From contig NZ_FNIR01000003.1 in the NCBI RefSeq assembly GCF_900103975.1, positions 310,001-374,000 on the forward strand: a DNA stretch of 64,000 nucleotides. The letters are read 5' to 3'. Position numbers and translations under genes: made by a program. Within the stretch, counting starts at the first letter, position 1; every line of letters starts with the position of its first letter. A model generated the notes under the pieces. The model saw only the letters and a list, made by a program, of their open reading frames with translations, did no database searches and was not told the origin of the DNA. This stretch comes from Klenkia soli. GTDB lineage: Bacteria; Actinomycetota; Actinomycetes; Mycobacteriales; Geodermatophilaceae. Below are positions 34,437 to 44,123 of this stretch, in pieces.

Positions 34437-35204
34437 TCAGGCCTGCGAGGTGGGCATGGCCCACAGCTCGGCGATCGATGACCGGCGGGGGCGGGTCACC
34501 ATGTAGGCGATGGACTCTGCGATGTCCTCGGGCTGCAGCCGCTCGGGGATGTTCTCGGCGTCGGAGGCGGCCAGCTGGTCCTGCACGGCCTGGTTGTTGC
34601 GGGAGACCAGCTCGGTGGCCACTGCGCCGGGCTCCAGGACCCCGACTCGCACGTGCTTCTGGGTGACTTCCTGGCGCAGGGCCGAGGTGAAGCCCTGCAC
34701 GCCGAACTTGGTCATGCTGTAGACGCCGAACTGGGGGTAGGCCTCACGGCCGGCGATGGAGGAGACGTTGACGATGTCGGCGACCCCGCGCAGGTCGTCC
34801 TCGGCGGCGGCGAGCAGGTGCGGCAGGGCGGCCTTGGTCAGGTAGAGCAGGCCCTTCTGGTTGACCGAGATCATCCGTTCCCACTCCTCGACGTCCTGGT
34901 CCAGGACGGTGCCCAGCAGCATCAGACCGGCGTTGTTGACCAGGACGTCGAGCCGGCCGAACCGGTCGAGGACGGTCTGCACGACGGCCTCGGCCTGCGC
35001 ACGGTCGCCGATGTCTGCGGCCACAGCGAACGCGGTGCCCCCGGCGGCCTCGATGGTGGCGACCACGGTGTCGAGCCGGTCCGCGCGGCGGGCGACGACG
35101 GCGACGCTGGCGCCGAGGGCGGCGAGCTCCCTCGCGGTGGCCTCCCCGATGCCGCTGCTGGCACCGGTGACGATCGCGACGGTCTTCTCTAGTGGGGAGG
35201 GCAT
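34437..35204 (-). CDS. short-chain dehydrogenase/reductase 1
   Basis: This 255-residue classical SDR has TGASSGIG (cofactor), NNAG, catalytic Ser in NVSSIAG and YSMTK with Tyr and Lys. The C-terminus is typical of the family annotated as NADP(+)-dependent serine/3-hydroxyacid or clavulanate-like reductases. ATG 35204 was chosen at the start of the family-like sequence. It is first of a two-gene unit with the aldo/keto reductase, 90 bases from the shared operator. Confidence 0.93.
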   Translation of the reverse strand: MPSPLEKTVAIVTGASSGIGEATARELAALGASVAVVARRADRLDTVVATIEAAGGTAFAVAADIGDRAQAEAVVQTVLDRFGRLDVLVNNAGLMLLGTVLDQDVEEWERMISVNQKGLLYLTKAALPHLLAAAEDDLRGVADIVNVSSIAGREAYPQFGVYSMTKFGVQGFTSALRQEVTQKHVRVGVLEPGAVATELVSRNNQAVQDQLAASDAENIPERLQPEDIAESIAYMVTRPRRSSIAELWAMPTSQA

Positions 35205-35294
35205 GTGCGGGGGCTCCGTCCGGTGACGGCCTGGGGGTGTCCCTGGGCTCATGTCCAGTGGACGCCGGACCTGGGCTGCGTGGCAGAGCCTGTC

Positions 35295-35312
35295 GAGAGG
35301 GGGTACTGACAG
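35295..35312 (+). promoter_or_regulatory. MmyB-type operator, site A
   Basis: GAGAGGGGGTACTGACAG is identical over 18 bases to site B (37592-37609) and close to site C (39471-39487). It lies between divergent SDR1 and the metallophosphoesterase gene. As in the other sites, the oxidoreductase gene is transcribed from the opposite strand to the motif reading given here. Confidence 0.7.
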
Positions 35313-35329
35313 GGTCTGTCTTGCGACTG

Positions 35330-36496
35330 GTGCTCTGCCGGACCGTCGGCTGGGTGTCCGCACTGGTCTTCTACGCATTGCTCGCTGCCGTCCTGATCGG
35401 CGCGCTCGCGCTGTTGTGGGTGCGGCTGGTCCGGGACACGACGAGGCCGGGGTGGGTCCGTCGGACCGCCACGGTCGTGCTGGTGCTGCTGATGGCGAGC
35501 TCGGTCGCTGCCGATGCCGGGCGTCAGGTGTTTCCCAGGCAGGCGCAGCAGCCGTTGGACGTGGTGGGCTTCGGTTGGCTGGGTGCGTTGGTCTACCTGG
35601 TGCTGGCGCTGGTCGTCCTGGAGCCGGTGCGGTGGTGGCTGCGCCGACGCATCGCGACATCGGGCCCCGCCGAGGAGGTCGACGTCTCTCGCCGGCTGTT
35701 CCTGTTGCGGTCTCTGGCAGTCGGCGCCGGGGTCATAGCAGCGGGCACGGTCGGGTACGGCACGTGGGCGGCGGCCGCCCCGCCGGTCATCCGGCGGGTG
35801 CGCATCGCCGTCCCGGGTCTGGCCCCGGAGCTCGCCGGCTACCGGATCACGACGTTCTCCGACGCGCACCTGTCCTCCCTGTACGGCAGGGACCGGTTCG
35901 CTCGACTGGTCGGCATGGTCAACACCACCGAGCCCGACGTGGTTGCCGTCGTCGGGGACCTCGTCGACGGTTCGGTCGCCGACCTCCGGCGCGACGTGGC
36001 GCCTCTGGGCGACCTAGCCGCCCGGGACGGCGCGTTCTTCGTCACCGGCAACCACGAGTACTACGTGGACACCGCCGAGTGGATGGCGCACCTGCCCACG
36101 CTGGGGGTCGACGTGCTGCGCAACGAGCGGGTGACCCTCTCCCGCGGGGCGGGGTCCTTCGACCTCGCCGGCATCGATGACGCGACCGCCGGGGGTTCAG
36201 GGGTCCGCGGGCACGGCGCGGACCTGACCGCGGCACTGGCGGGCCGGGACGCCACCACCCCGGTGGTGCTGCTGGCCCACCAGCCGGTCCAGGTCGAGCA
36301 GGCCCGTGCTGCCGGGGTGGACCTGCAGCTGTCCGGGCACACCCACGGCGGTCAGCTGTGGCCCTTCCCGTACCTGGTGGGTCTCGAGCAGCCGGCGGTG
36401 CAGGGTCTGTCCAGGCACGGTGACACCCAGCTGTACGTCACCGCCGGGGTCGGGTACTGGGGCCGCCGATGCGGGTCGGGGCCCGGCCCGAGCTGA
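35330..36496 (+). CDS. membrane-anchored metallophosphoesterase, frameshifted C-terminus
   Basis: This roughly 388-residue protein has three or four N-terminal transmembrane helices and an extracytoplasmic calcineurin-like phosphoesterase domain: TFSDAHLSSL, VVGDLVDGS, GNHEYY, LAHQP and SGHTHGGQLWP. It resembles YkuE/Rv-type phosphohydrolases. The end reads GYWGRRCGSGPGPS and stops, whereas the next frame reads PPMRVGARPELTVIEL, the usual family ending. One missing G in the run at 36459-36462 would explain this. The start is uncertain: GTG 35330, TTG 35321 and GTG 35354 are in frame. Confidence 0.82.
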   Translation: MLCRTVGWVSALVFYALLAAVLIGALALLWVRLVRDTTRPGWVRRTATVVLVLLMASSVAADAGRQVFPRQAQQPLDVVGFGWLGALVYLVLALVVLEPVRWWLRRRIATSGPAEEVDVSRRLFLLRSLAVGAGVIAAGTVGYGTWAAAAPPVIRRVRIAVPGLAPELAGYRITTFSDAHLSSLYGRDRFARLVGMVNTTEPDVVAVVGDLVDGSVADLRRDVAPLGDLAARDGAFFVTGNHEYYVDTAEWMAHLPTLGVDVLRNERVTLSRGAGSFDLAGIDDATAGGSGVRGHGADLTAALAGRDATTPVVLLAHQPVQVEQARAAGVDLQLSGHTHGGQLWPFPYLVGLEQPAVQGLSRHGDTQLYVTAGVGYWGRRCGSGPGPS

Positions 36497-36532
36497 CCGT
36501 CATCGAGCTCCGCAGGGCTGCGGGCACATCGG

Positions 36533-37513
<981 letters not shown>

Positions 37514-37591
37514 GTCGTGCTCCTGACGGGTCGATCGGTCGCGGTCGTCCGCGACGATGCTCGCCCGTGCCATCAGGAGGCAGCCCCTGCT

Positions 37592-37609
37592 GAGAGGGGG
37601 TACTGACAG
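37592..37609 (+). promoter_or_regulatory. MmyB-type operator, site B
   Basis: GAGAGGGGGTACTGACAG lies 41 bases ahead of the MmyB regulator 1 start and 79 bases ahead of AKR2 on the other strand. It is an exact 18-base match to site A. The position suggests control of the reductase and autoregulation. Confidence 0.72.
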
Positions 37610-37649
37610 TGACTCTCTCCCGGACGTGGGCGGCCCTAGCCTCGGGTGC

Positions 37650-38543
37650 ATGGTCGACAAGGACGCTGCCCGCGCCGCTCTGCGCGCCTACCTGGGCAGC
37701 CGCCGCGAGAAGGTCTCCCCCGAGCAGGCCGGACTGTCCTTCGTCGGGACCCGCCGACGGGTGACCGGGCTGCGCCGCGAGGAGGTCGCGATGCTGGCCG
37801 GGATCAGCGCCGAGTACTACGTCCGCCTCGAACGCGGCCTGGCCACCGGCCCCTCCCCCAGCGTCGTGGACGCCGTCGCCGCGGCCCTGCACCTGGACGA
37901 CGACGAACGCGCGCACCTGGACCGGTTGCTCGCCGAGCTCACCCCCGAGGCCCGCAAGCACCGCCGCCGCCCGGTCACCGAGACCGTCAGCGCCGGCGTG
38001 CAGGTGGTGCTCGACGCCCTGACGACGCTGCCCGCGGTCGTGCTCAACGCCCGACTGGACGTGCTGGCCACCAACGCCCTAGGCAGGGTGCTCTACACCC
38101 CGGTCTTCGACATGGAGGGGACTCCGAACACCGCGCGCTTCCTGTTCCTGGACGAGCACCGGGCCCGGCAGCTGTTCCCGCACTGGGAGCGGATCGCCGA
38201 CGACACAGTCGCTCTGCTGCGCATCGAGGCCGGCCAGCACCCCGACGACCGGGCCCTCGTCGAGCTCATCGGGCAGCTGTCCACCCGCAGCGCCACCTTC
38301 CGCACCCGCTGGGCCCGCAACGACGTGCGGGCGCACGCCGCCGGGGTCAAGGTGTTCCGTCACCCGGCGGTCGGCGAGCTGGCGCTGCCCTACGAGAACC
38401 TGCTGGTCGACGCTGCCGCCGACCACACCCTCACCGTGTTCGCACCCCACCCCGGGTCGCCCGCGCACGACGCCGTCCAGCTGCTCGCCAGCTGGAACGC
38501 CGAGTCACGGGCTGCCGTCTCCCCCCAGGACCAACTGGACTAA
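37650..38543 (+). CDS. XRE/MmyB-family regulator 1
   Basis: This 297-residue regulator has an N-terminal XRE helix-turn-helix (about 30-85; [30 protein letters not shown]) and a C-terminal MmyB-like, PAS-related ligand domain (about 110-280; [46 protein letters not shown]-type end). MmyB regulators commonly sit beside SDR or AKR genes in actinobacteria and bind small ligands such as fatty acids. It meets regulator 2 tail to tail with a 4-base overlap. Confidence 0.93.
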   Translation: MVDKDAARAALRAYLGSRREKVSPEQAGLSFVGTRRRVTGLRREEVAMLAGISAEYYVRLERGLATGPSPSVVDAVAAALHLDDDERAHLDRLLAELTPEARKHRRRPVTETVSAGVQVVLDALTTLPAVVLNARLDVLATNALGRVLYTPVFDMEGTPNTARFLFLDEHRARQLFPHWERIADDTVALLRIEAGQHPDDRALVELIGQLSTRSATFRTRWARNDVRAHAAGVKVFRHPAVGELALPYENLLVDAAADHTLTVFAPHPGSPAHDAVQLLASWNAESRAAVSPQDQLD

Positions 38544-39418
38544 CCCGTCGGGCCGCTGGGCTGCGCAGTGACGACCAGGCTGGCCAGCAGCTGGAGCGAG
38601 TCGTGTGCCGGTGACCCCGGTTGCGGGGTGAAGACGGTCAGCACCTGGTCCCCCGCCGCGTCGACGGTGAGGTTCTCGTAGGGCAGCTGCAGGTGGCCGA
38701 CCAGAGGGTGGTCGAAGGTCTTGACCCCGCCCCGGTGGGCTCGGACGTCGTTGGCCGCCCAGCGGGTGCGGAACGCCGCACTCCGGGTGGACAGCTGCCC
38801 GACCAAGGTGGTCAACGCGGGGTCGTCGGGACGTCGTCCGGCCTCCACCCGCAGCACCGACACGGCGTCGTCGGCCAGGTCCTCCCAGTCCGGGACGAGC
38901 GTCCGGAACCGCTGCTCCTCCAGGAAGAGCAGCCGAGCGGTGTTCACCGGGCCCTCCTCGGGGAGCACCGAGGCGTAGAGCGCGCGAGCCAGCGGGTTGA
39001 ACGCCAGCACGTCCAGCCGTGGGTTGAACACCATCGCCGGCAGGTGGGTGAGGGCGTCCAGCAGCACCTGCATCCCGAGGCTCAGGGCCTCCTTGGGCGG
39101 GCCCGGCCGTCGGCGGGGGCCGGGCACGAGAGCGGCCAGCACCCGGTCCAGGTGGGTCCGCTCGTCCTCGTCCAGGCGCAGCACCCGGGCGATCGCCTCC
39201 ACCACGCCGGGCGAGGGGCCGGTCGCCTGACCGCGCTCCAACCGCACGTAGTACTCCGGGCTGATCCCGGCGAGCAGGGCGACCTCCTCGCGGCGCAGCC
39301 CCTTCACCCGCCGCCGGGTGCCGGTCGCCGGCAGCCCGACGTCGGCGGGAGAGATCCGCTCACGCCGGGTGCTGAGGAAGTCCTGCACCGCGGCGCGCGC
39401 CCGTTCCCTGTCGTCCAC
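38540..39418 (-). CDS. XRE/MmyB-family regulator 2
   Basis: This 292-residue paralogue of regulator 1 has the HTH segment [30 protein letters not shown] and the ligand-domain segments FNPRLDVLAFNPLARALYAS and NTARLLFLEEQRFRTLVPDW. GTG 39418 matches the start position of regulator 1. It is divergent from SDR2 with operator site C between. The near-identical recognition helices of the two regulators suggest they read the same operator. Confidence 0.92.
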   Translation of the reverse strand: MDDRERARAAVQDFLSTRRERISPADVGLPATGTRRRVKGLRREEVALLAGISPEYYVRLERGQATGPSPGVVEAIARVLRLDEDERTHLDRVLAALVPGPRRRPGPPKEALSLGMQVLLDALTHLPAMVFNPRLDVLAFNPLARALYASVLPEEGPVNTARLLFLEEQRFRTLVPDWEDLADDAVSVLRVEAGRRPDDPALTTLVGQLSTRSAAFRTRWAANDVRAHRGGVKTFDHPLVGHLQLPYENLTVDAAGDQVLTVFTPQPGSPAHDSLQLLASLVVTAQPSGPTG

Positions 39419-39470
39419 GGCACAGAGCGTAGGAGCGGCCGACCACCCCCCGGAACACCCGAGGGAGTCA

Positions 39471-39487
39471 CTGCCAGTACCCCTCTC
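39471..39487 (-). promoter_or_regulatory. MmyB-type operator, site C
   Basis: On the minus strand GAGAGGGGTACTGGCAG matches sites A and B apart from one missing G in the run and one A-to-G change. It lies 53 bases from the MmyB regulator 2 start and 112 bases from SDR2. Seen from the oxidoreductase gene, the motif is in the same orientation at all three sites. Confidence 0.65.
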
Positions 39488-39598
39488 CAGCGGGTCTGGT
39501 TGCCCACCACCGATCGGCGTTCCCTGGCCTCCGGCGACACCGAGGCGCACCCGCCCCGCAGCAGCAGGGCCCGCCTCGACCGCCAGGAGGAGACCACC

Positions 39599-40438
39599 GT
39601 GTCCGAGAAGAAGGTCGTACTCGTCACCGGAGCCGCCCGCGGGCTGGGCGTCGACCTCGCCCGCGCCGCCCTGACCGCCGGCCACCAGGTCGTCGCCACC
39701 GCCCGCGACGCCGCCCGCGTCACCGCAGTGCTCGGTGCGTCCGACGACGTCCTCGCCGTCGCCCTCGACGTCACCGACCCGACCAGCGTGCAGGCCGCCG
39801 TGGACGCCGCCGTCCAGCGGTTCGGTCGGATCGACGTGCTGGTCAACAACGCCGGGTCCTTCCAGGCCGGGTTCTTCGAGCAGATCAGCCCCGAGCACTT
39901 CCAGGCCCAGATGAACACCAACTTCACCGGCCCGCTGAACGTCACCCGTGCGGTCCTGCCGCTGCTGCGCGCCCAGCGCTCGGGCGTGGTCGTCACGATC
40001 ACCTCGACCGCGGGCATCGTGGGCGGCGCCTTCACCTCGGCCTACGCGGCCTCCAAGTTCGCCCTCGAGGGCTTCATGGAGTCCCTGGCCCCCGAGGTCG
40101 CCCCGTTCGGCATCCAGACGCTGACCGTGGAGCCCGGCTTCTTCCGCACCGAGCTGCTCACCCCGCAGTCCACCACCGTCCCCGACTCCACGATCGAGGA
40201 CTACGCCGCCGGCACCGAGGCCACCGTCGCCGCCTTCGCCGGGATGAACGGCCAGCAGGTCGGCGACCCGGCCAAGCTCGCCACAGCCCTCATCGACCTC
40301 GCCACCCGCGAGCAGGTCCCCGCCCGCTTCGTCGCCGGCGCCGACGCCATGGCCGGCATCGAGGCCCGGATGGCGACCCTGCAGACCGAGGTCGACGCCC
40401 TCCGCGAGCTCAGCTCGTCCCTCTCCCACGACGCCTGA
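39599..40438 (+). CDS. short-chain dehydrogenase/reductase 2
   Basis: This 279-residue classical SDR has VTGAARGLG (cofactor), NNAGSFQAGFFEQ, catalytic Ser in TSTAGIVGG and YAASKFALEGFMESLAPEV with Tyr and Lys. The GFFRTELL segment and the extended C-terminus are common among actinobacterial SDRs next to MmyB regulators. GTG 39599 follows CAGGAGGAGACC. It is followed 21 bases later by the F420-type reductase gene. Confidence 0.93.
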   Translation: MSEKKVVLVTGAARGLGVDLARAALTAGHQVVATARDAARVTAVLGASDDVLAVALDVTDPTSVQAAVDAAVQRFGRIDVLVNNAGSFQAGFFEQISPEHFQAQMNTNFTGPLNVTRAVLPLLRAQRSGVVVTITSTAGIVGGAFTSAYAASKFALEGFMESLAPEVAPFGIQTLTVEPGFFRTELLTPQSTTVPDSTIEDYAAGTEATVAAFAGMNGQQVGDPAKLATALIDLATREQVPARFVAGADAMAGIEARMATLQTEVDALRELSSSLSHDA

Positions 40439-40459
40439 ACCCAGCAGAGGACCCCCGCC

Positions 40460-41233
40460 ATGACCGCACCCTCGACCACCCCCACGACCACCCCGCTCGG
40501 CATCATCGGCGCCGGGGCGATCGGCAGCACGCTCGCCCGCCTCGCTGTCCGCGCCGGCCTCGATGTCGTCATCGCGAACTCCCGCGGCCCGGAGACCCTG
40601 ACCGACCTGGTCGCGGAGCTCGGACCGCAAGCCCGCGCCGCCACGGCCGCCGAGGTCGCCCGGCAGGCCGACGTCGTCATCGCCGCGATCCCGCTCATCG
40701 CGCACAGCTCGCTGCCCGTCGACGAACTCGCCGGCAAGACCCTCGTCGACACCACCAACTACTACCCCCAGCGCGACGGGCAGATCGCCTCACTCGACGA
40801 GCAGCAGATGACGGCCAGCGAACTCGTCCAGGCCCACCTCCCCGAGACCCGAGTGATCAAGGCGTTCAACAACATCACCTTCGCCAGCCTCGGCAACGGT
40901 GCCCGCGCCGCCGGCGCCGATGACCGCAGCGCCCTGCCCATCGCCGGGGAGGACGCCGACGCCAAACAGCAGGTGACCGCGCTGCTCGACGTCCTGGGCT
41001 ACGACGCCGTCGACATCGGAGGATTGGCCGACAGTTGGCGAACCGAACCGGGCACCCCCGCCTACTGCGACCCCTACATGCCGGCCTGGCCTACCGAGAA
41101 GCTCAGCCTGGACGAGCTCGTCGGCTGGCTGCTCGCCGCCCCGGTGATCCCGATGTCCACGTCCGAGCTGACCGAACTGGTCTCCTCAACCACCCGCGGC
41201 CCGGCAGGGGGCTACTTCCCGGAAACCACCTGA
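40460..41233 (+). CDS. NADPH-dependent F420 reductase-family protein
   Basis: This 257-residue protein has an N-terminal NADP-binding fold (GIIGAGAIGSTLARLAVRAGLDVVIANSRGPE), DTTNYYPQRDGQ and AFNNITFASLG, matching the F420-dependent NADP reductase-like family. Many members are ordinary NADP oxidoreductases that do not use F420. It lies downstream of SDR2 and is probably cotranscribed under site C. A perfect 14-bp hairpin follows the stop. Confidence 0.88.
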   Translation: MTAPSTTPTTTPLGIIGAGAIGSTLARLAVRAGLDVVIANSRGPETLTDLVAELGPQARAATAAEVARQADVVIAAIPLIAHSSLPVDELAGKTLVDTTNYYPQRDGQIASLDEQQMTASELVQAHLPETRVIKAFNNITFASLGNGARAAGADDRSALPIAGEDADAKQQVTALLDVLGYDAVDIGGLADSWRTEPGTPAYCDPYMPAWPTEKLSLDELVGWLLAAPVIPMSTSELTELVSSTTRGPAGGYFPETT

Positions 41234-41237
41234 CGTT

Positions 41238-41270
41238 CGCTCGCGCGCGACCTCGCGTCGCGCGCGAGCG
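41238..41270. terminator. strong hairpin after the F420-type reductase
   Basis: CGCTCGCGCGCGAC and GTCGCGCGCGAGCG form a perfect 14-bp stem with a 5-base loop, starting 5 bases after the stop codon. There is no T-run, as is common in high-GC actinobacteria. Confidence 0.65.
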
Positions 41271-41341
41271 TCACGTCGCCACGGGCCGCGTCGGCGACGA
41301 CTCCCAGGAATCGTGCAGAAGGCATTCCAGTTTCGGACCAG

Positions 41342-41388
41342 GTTGTGAGCCGGATTCCGTAGGACCGAATACCGGGGTGTGTGAACCG
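41342..41388. repeat. 47-bp dispersed island repeat, copy 2
   Basis: It begins GTTGTGAGCCGGATTCCG and ends CCGGGGTGTGTGAACCG, with the core TAGGACCGAATA. It is 37 of 47 identical to copy 1 and lies about 70 bases past the terminator of the redox operon. The upstream flank TTCCAGTTTCG resembles that of copy 1. Confidence 0.68.
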
Positions 41389-41450
41389 CTGAGCACGGCC
41401 GGTCTGAACTGAGGCTGACAAACCCGGCACAGCCATGACACGGTGGGGTC

Positions 41451-41492
41451 ATGACTGATCTGCAGATGGAGTCCTCCCCGTCGCGTGGCTGA
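41451..41492 (+). other. possible short leader ORF before the unknown gene
   Basis: ATG 41451 opens a 13-residue frame (MTDLQMESSPSRG) whose TGA overlaps the GTG start of the following gene. GGTGGGG lies a few bases upstream of the ATG. It could couple translation into the next gene, or the true gene start could lie elsewhere. Confidence 0.25.
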
Positions 41493-42858
41493 GCCGCGAC
41501 GCACTCTCCGCCCGGGATACCTCGGCCTCCACCGTGGCCGGCTTTGGGTGGTCGATTACCTGCAGCCCACAGCTGCACTGGTGGATCCCGGCTCAGGTGC
41601 CGTGATCGACCAGGTGTCGTGGGCCCAGCTGCCACCGGCCGCCGATCCTGACCCGTTCGATCCCGACGGGCAGTGGCGGATCAACATCAGCGATGCCGGG
41701 GTGTGGGTTCAACAACGCTCAGGTCCGGTAGCGGCGGTGGCGGGCATGGGCCTGACCGGGGCCGCCTACAGCGCCGGCCGAAGGTTGACCGCCCGCAGCG
41801 CGCACGGCCTGTGGTGCCTGCCGGCCACGCCCCGCCCAGACCTCGCCGCCCGCCACGACGCACCACCGCGCTACCGCGGCAACCGCACCACCGTGCGCTT
41901 GATCAGCACTGGTCCAGACCCATCCAGGACCATCTCCGTCGACACCGGTGCCGTGCACGATGCTCGCTCGACCGGCGGTGACCTTCACCTGCTCATCGAA
42001 GAACGCACTGGCGCCCGCACCTCACTGGGACCGGACTCCTGGATCTACCGCCCGGCCCTGCAATGGGTCCGCGTCGCAGCCGATCATCCGGTTCCCGACC
42101 AACTGGAGCGGCACGACCTGATCAACAGTGAAGAACCCCCGGTGACGCTGTCGCAACGCAACGGCGGCCGGCTGTGGTCGACCCACCCCGAGCACCCTCG
42201 CCCGCGCACCGAACCCGCCGGCGGTCTGCACTGGCGCATCGCTCACGACGGTGGCCCACCCGGTCCGACCCGACGCGCCCAGGCCTGGCCCACTGCCCCC
42301 GATGCCGCCACCGACCTCGGCGGCAGGCATGTCGACCTGGGCCCCGGCGAGCCAGTCGCTGTCCTCGGCACCGCTGGACACCTGTGGGTGGCGATCGAGC
42401 AACCGCGTCTGCGCAACACCTACACCCGACCCGCTGCCACCGCGCTCGTGCGGGTCAACCCCAGCACCGGTGAGGTGACGACTGTGATGCCCGCCGACAG
42501 CCTGGACACCACCGCTCAATCCTGGCCCCTGGGACCCGCCCCGCTCGACGCCGAGGACTACGCCCGCTACTGGCATGCCTTCATGTCCGCACCCATGACC
42601 AACCACGAGCGACCCCTGGCCACCGGGGTCCGCAACGGACGGGCCGAGGTGGTCGGCACCTGGCCCGACACCGAGATCCACCTGACCTTCGACCTCGATA
42701 CCCACCCCGACACCCGGCTGCGCCGGATCGTTCCGCTCTACGACGAACTGGGACGACCCAGCCCCCCAGACCACGCCATCTCCCACCTACGGGAGCAGAT
42801 CGAAACCCGCCAGCTCCCCCACCCCTTCCCCATCGGCGCCGGCCATGTCGATGTCTGA
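41485..42858 (+). CDS. unknown protein, possibly beta-propeller
   Basis: I do not recognise a family in this 457-residue protein. Repeated short motifs of the form G-x-L-W (GRLWVVDY near residue 20, HGLWCLPA near 110, GGRLWSTHP near 230, GHLWVAIEQP near 300) spaced roughly 70-120 residues apart suggest a beta-propeller-like repeat. There is no signal peptide or membrane helix. It overlaps the DUF6221 gene by 14 bases, so the two form a unit. Base composition is slightly lower in GC than the flanking housekeeping genes. Confidence 0.6.
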   Translation: MAEPRRTLRPGYLGLHRGRLWVVDYLQPTAALVDPGSGAVIDQVSWAQLPPAADPDPFDPDGQWRINISDAGVWVQQRSGPVAAVAGMGLTGAAYSAGRRLTARSAHGLWCLPATPRPDLAARHDAPPRYRGNRTTVRLISTGPDPSRTISVDTGAVHDARSTGGDLHLLIEERTGARTSLGPDSWIYRPALQWVRVAADHPVPDQLERHDLINSEEPPVTLSQRNGGRLWSTHPEHPRPRTEPAGGLHWRIAHDGGPPGPTRRAQAWPTAPDAATDLGGRHVDLGPGEPVAVLGTAGHLWVAIEQPRLRNTYTRPAATALVRVNPSTGEVTTVMPADSLDTTAQSWPLGPAPLDAEDYARYWHAFMSAPMTNHERPLATGVRNGRAEVVGTWPDTEIHLTFDLDTHPDTRLRRIVPLYDELGRPSPPDHAISHLREQIETRQLPHPFPIGAGHVDV

Positions 42859-43324
42859 GGCGCGGGTTCCGGGACACAGCCGACAACACCACGAGGCCAC
42901 CTCGCCAGACGCCGAACTCGTCGCGTTCCTCCTCGACCGCCTCGACGAGGAACGCACAGCAGCCGAAGCCGCCACCCGCACCCCCGACGGTGACCGCATC
43001 CCAGGTTGGTACTGGTCCAGCGCTGGCGAGGCTGTTTTCCTCGACGGCACAGCCACCTGCGTGGCGTCCGGCCCGTGGAAACAACCGGCCCACCGACCAT
43101 GGGCGCGCCACATCGCCCGGTGGGACCCACGACGGGCGCTGCTGACCTGCTCCCTTCTGCAACAACTCATCGACCAACACCGCCAACCAGCTACTGACCA
43201 CTGCACCGGCTGCGGACACACCAACGCACCGATGACAGAGCAACGCCCAGCGCGATGCTCAACCCTGCGCGACATGGCTCGACTCTTCGACGTCCACCCG
43301 GACTACCGAAGCGAATGGGTTTGA
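42845..43324 (+). CDS. DUF6221-family protein
   Basis: This 159-residue protein fits the DUF6221 pattern of actinobacteria and their mobile elements: DAELVAFLLDRLDEERTAAEAATR near the start, HIARWDPRRAL in the middle, and an end resembling LRDMARLFDVHPDYRSEWV. A C-x2-C pair (CTGCG) lies before the C-terminal motif. No function is known. ATG 42845 or ATG 42851 could be the start. It overlaps the gene upstream and is followed by repeat copy 3. Confidence 0.75.
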   Translation: MSMSEARVPGHSRQHHEATSPDAELVAFLLDRLDEERTAAEAATRTPDGDRIPGWYWSSAGEAVFLDGTATCVASGPWKQPAHRPWARHIARWDPRRALLTCSLLQQLIDQHRQPATDHCTGCGHTNAPMTEQRPARCSTLRDMARLFDVHPDYRSEWV

Positions 43325-43345
43325 CGGTGGCTGGTTCTGGTCCGC

Positions 43346-43392
43346 GTTCTGGGCCGAATGTCGCAGGACCGTATACGGGGGTTCTCGGTCGG
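43346..43392. repeat. 47-bp dispersed island repeat, copy 3
   Basis: It begins GTTCTGGGCCGAATGTCGC and ends GGGGGTTCTCGGTCGG, with the core CAGGACCGTATACG. It is more diverged than copies 1 and 2 but has the same 47-base length. It starts 22 bases after the DUF6221 stop. Confidence 0.6.
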
Positions 43393-43428
43393 GTCGGAGG
43401 TCTTTCGGGGTGACCGGATCCCGCTAGG

Positions 43429-43749
43429 TCAGTGGGCGGCGCCGAGTTCGATGAGTAGGACGCCGGCGACGATGGCGGCGATGCCGGCGGCCATGAGCTT
43501 GGTGAAGGGTTCACCGAAGAGGAACTTGGTGGCCACGGCGGTCATGGCGACTCCGGCGGCGGCCCAGATGCCGTAGGCGACGCCGAGTCCGATGCCCTCG
43601 GCCAGGACGAGGGCGAGCATCGTGAAGGCGACGAGGTAGCCGATGACGACCGGGATGTACCAGCGCCGGGAGCCGTGGGCGGCTTTGCGCAGGGACAGGG
43701 TGGCGGCGACCTCGCTGACGATGGCGGCGGCCAGGAAGACGTAGCCCAT
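43429..43749 (-). CDS. SMR multidrug efflux subunit B
   Basis: This 106-residue protein has four transmembrane helices and the SMR signature: the membrane-embedded Glu in YVFLAAAIVSEVAATLSLRKA (Glu13 region), then GVAYGIWAAAGVAMTA and FGEPFTKLMAAGIAAIVAGVLLIE. Its ATG shares one base with the stop of the other SMR gene (TGATG). Paired SMR genes usually make heterodimers with opposite membrane orientations that export cationic compounds or guanidinium-like ions. Confidence 0.92.
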   Translation of the reverse strand: MGYVFLAAAIVSEVAATLSLRKAAHGSRRWYIPVVIGYLVAFTMLALVLAEGIGLGVAYGIWAAAGVAMTAVATKFLFGEPFTKLMAAGIAAIVAGVLLIELGAAH

Positions 43750-44123
43750 CAGAGTGCTCCTCGCATGGTGGTAGAGGACTCGGTGGTGGCTCGCGCCTCT
43801 GTGGCCTTCTGGGAGCCGATCTCGACGGCGAGGACGCCGACGATGATCAGCCCGATGCCGGCGAACATGACGCCGGTGAGGGGCTCGTCGAAGAGCAGGG
43901 AGGACAGGATGGCGGTGGCGGCGACGCCGGAGGCTCCCCAGATGCCATAGGCGACGCCCAGGGGCATGCCGAGCTTGAGGACCTTGATGATCAACGCGAA
44001 GGCGGCGAGGTATCCGGCTGCGACCAGGGCGTAGAACGCCGGGGTGTCCTGGGCTGCCTTCAGCGACAGGGACGCGGTGACCTCGGCGACGATGGCTGCG
44101 CCCAGGACGATCCACTTGGTCAT
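43749..44123 (-). CDS. SMR multidrug efflux subunit A
   Basis: This 124-residue partner SMR protein has four helices with AAIVAEVTASLSLKAA (conserved Glu), GVAYGIWGASGVAATAI and FDEPLTGVMFAGIGLIIVGVLAVEIG, plus a soluble tail of about 20 residues. It is coupled to the TetR gene upstream (ATGA overlap) and to subunit B downstream. The substrate is unknown. Confidence 0.92.
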   Translation of the reverse strand: MTKWIVLGAAIVAEVTASLSLKAAQDTPAFYALVAAGYLAAFALIIKVLKLGMPLGVAYGIWGASGVAATAILSSLLFDEPLTGVMFAGIGLIIVGVLAVEIGSQKATEARATTESSTTMRGAL

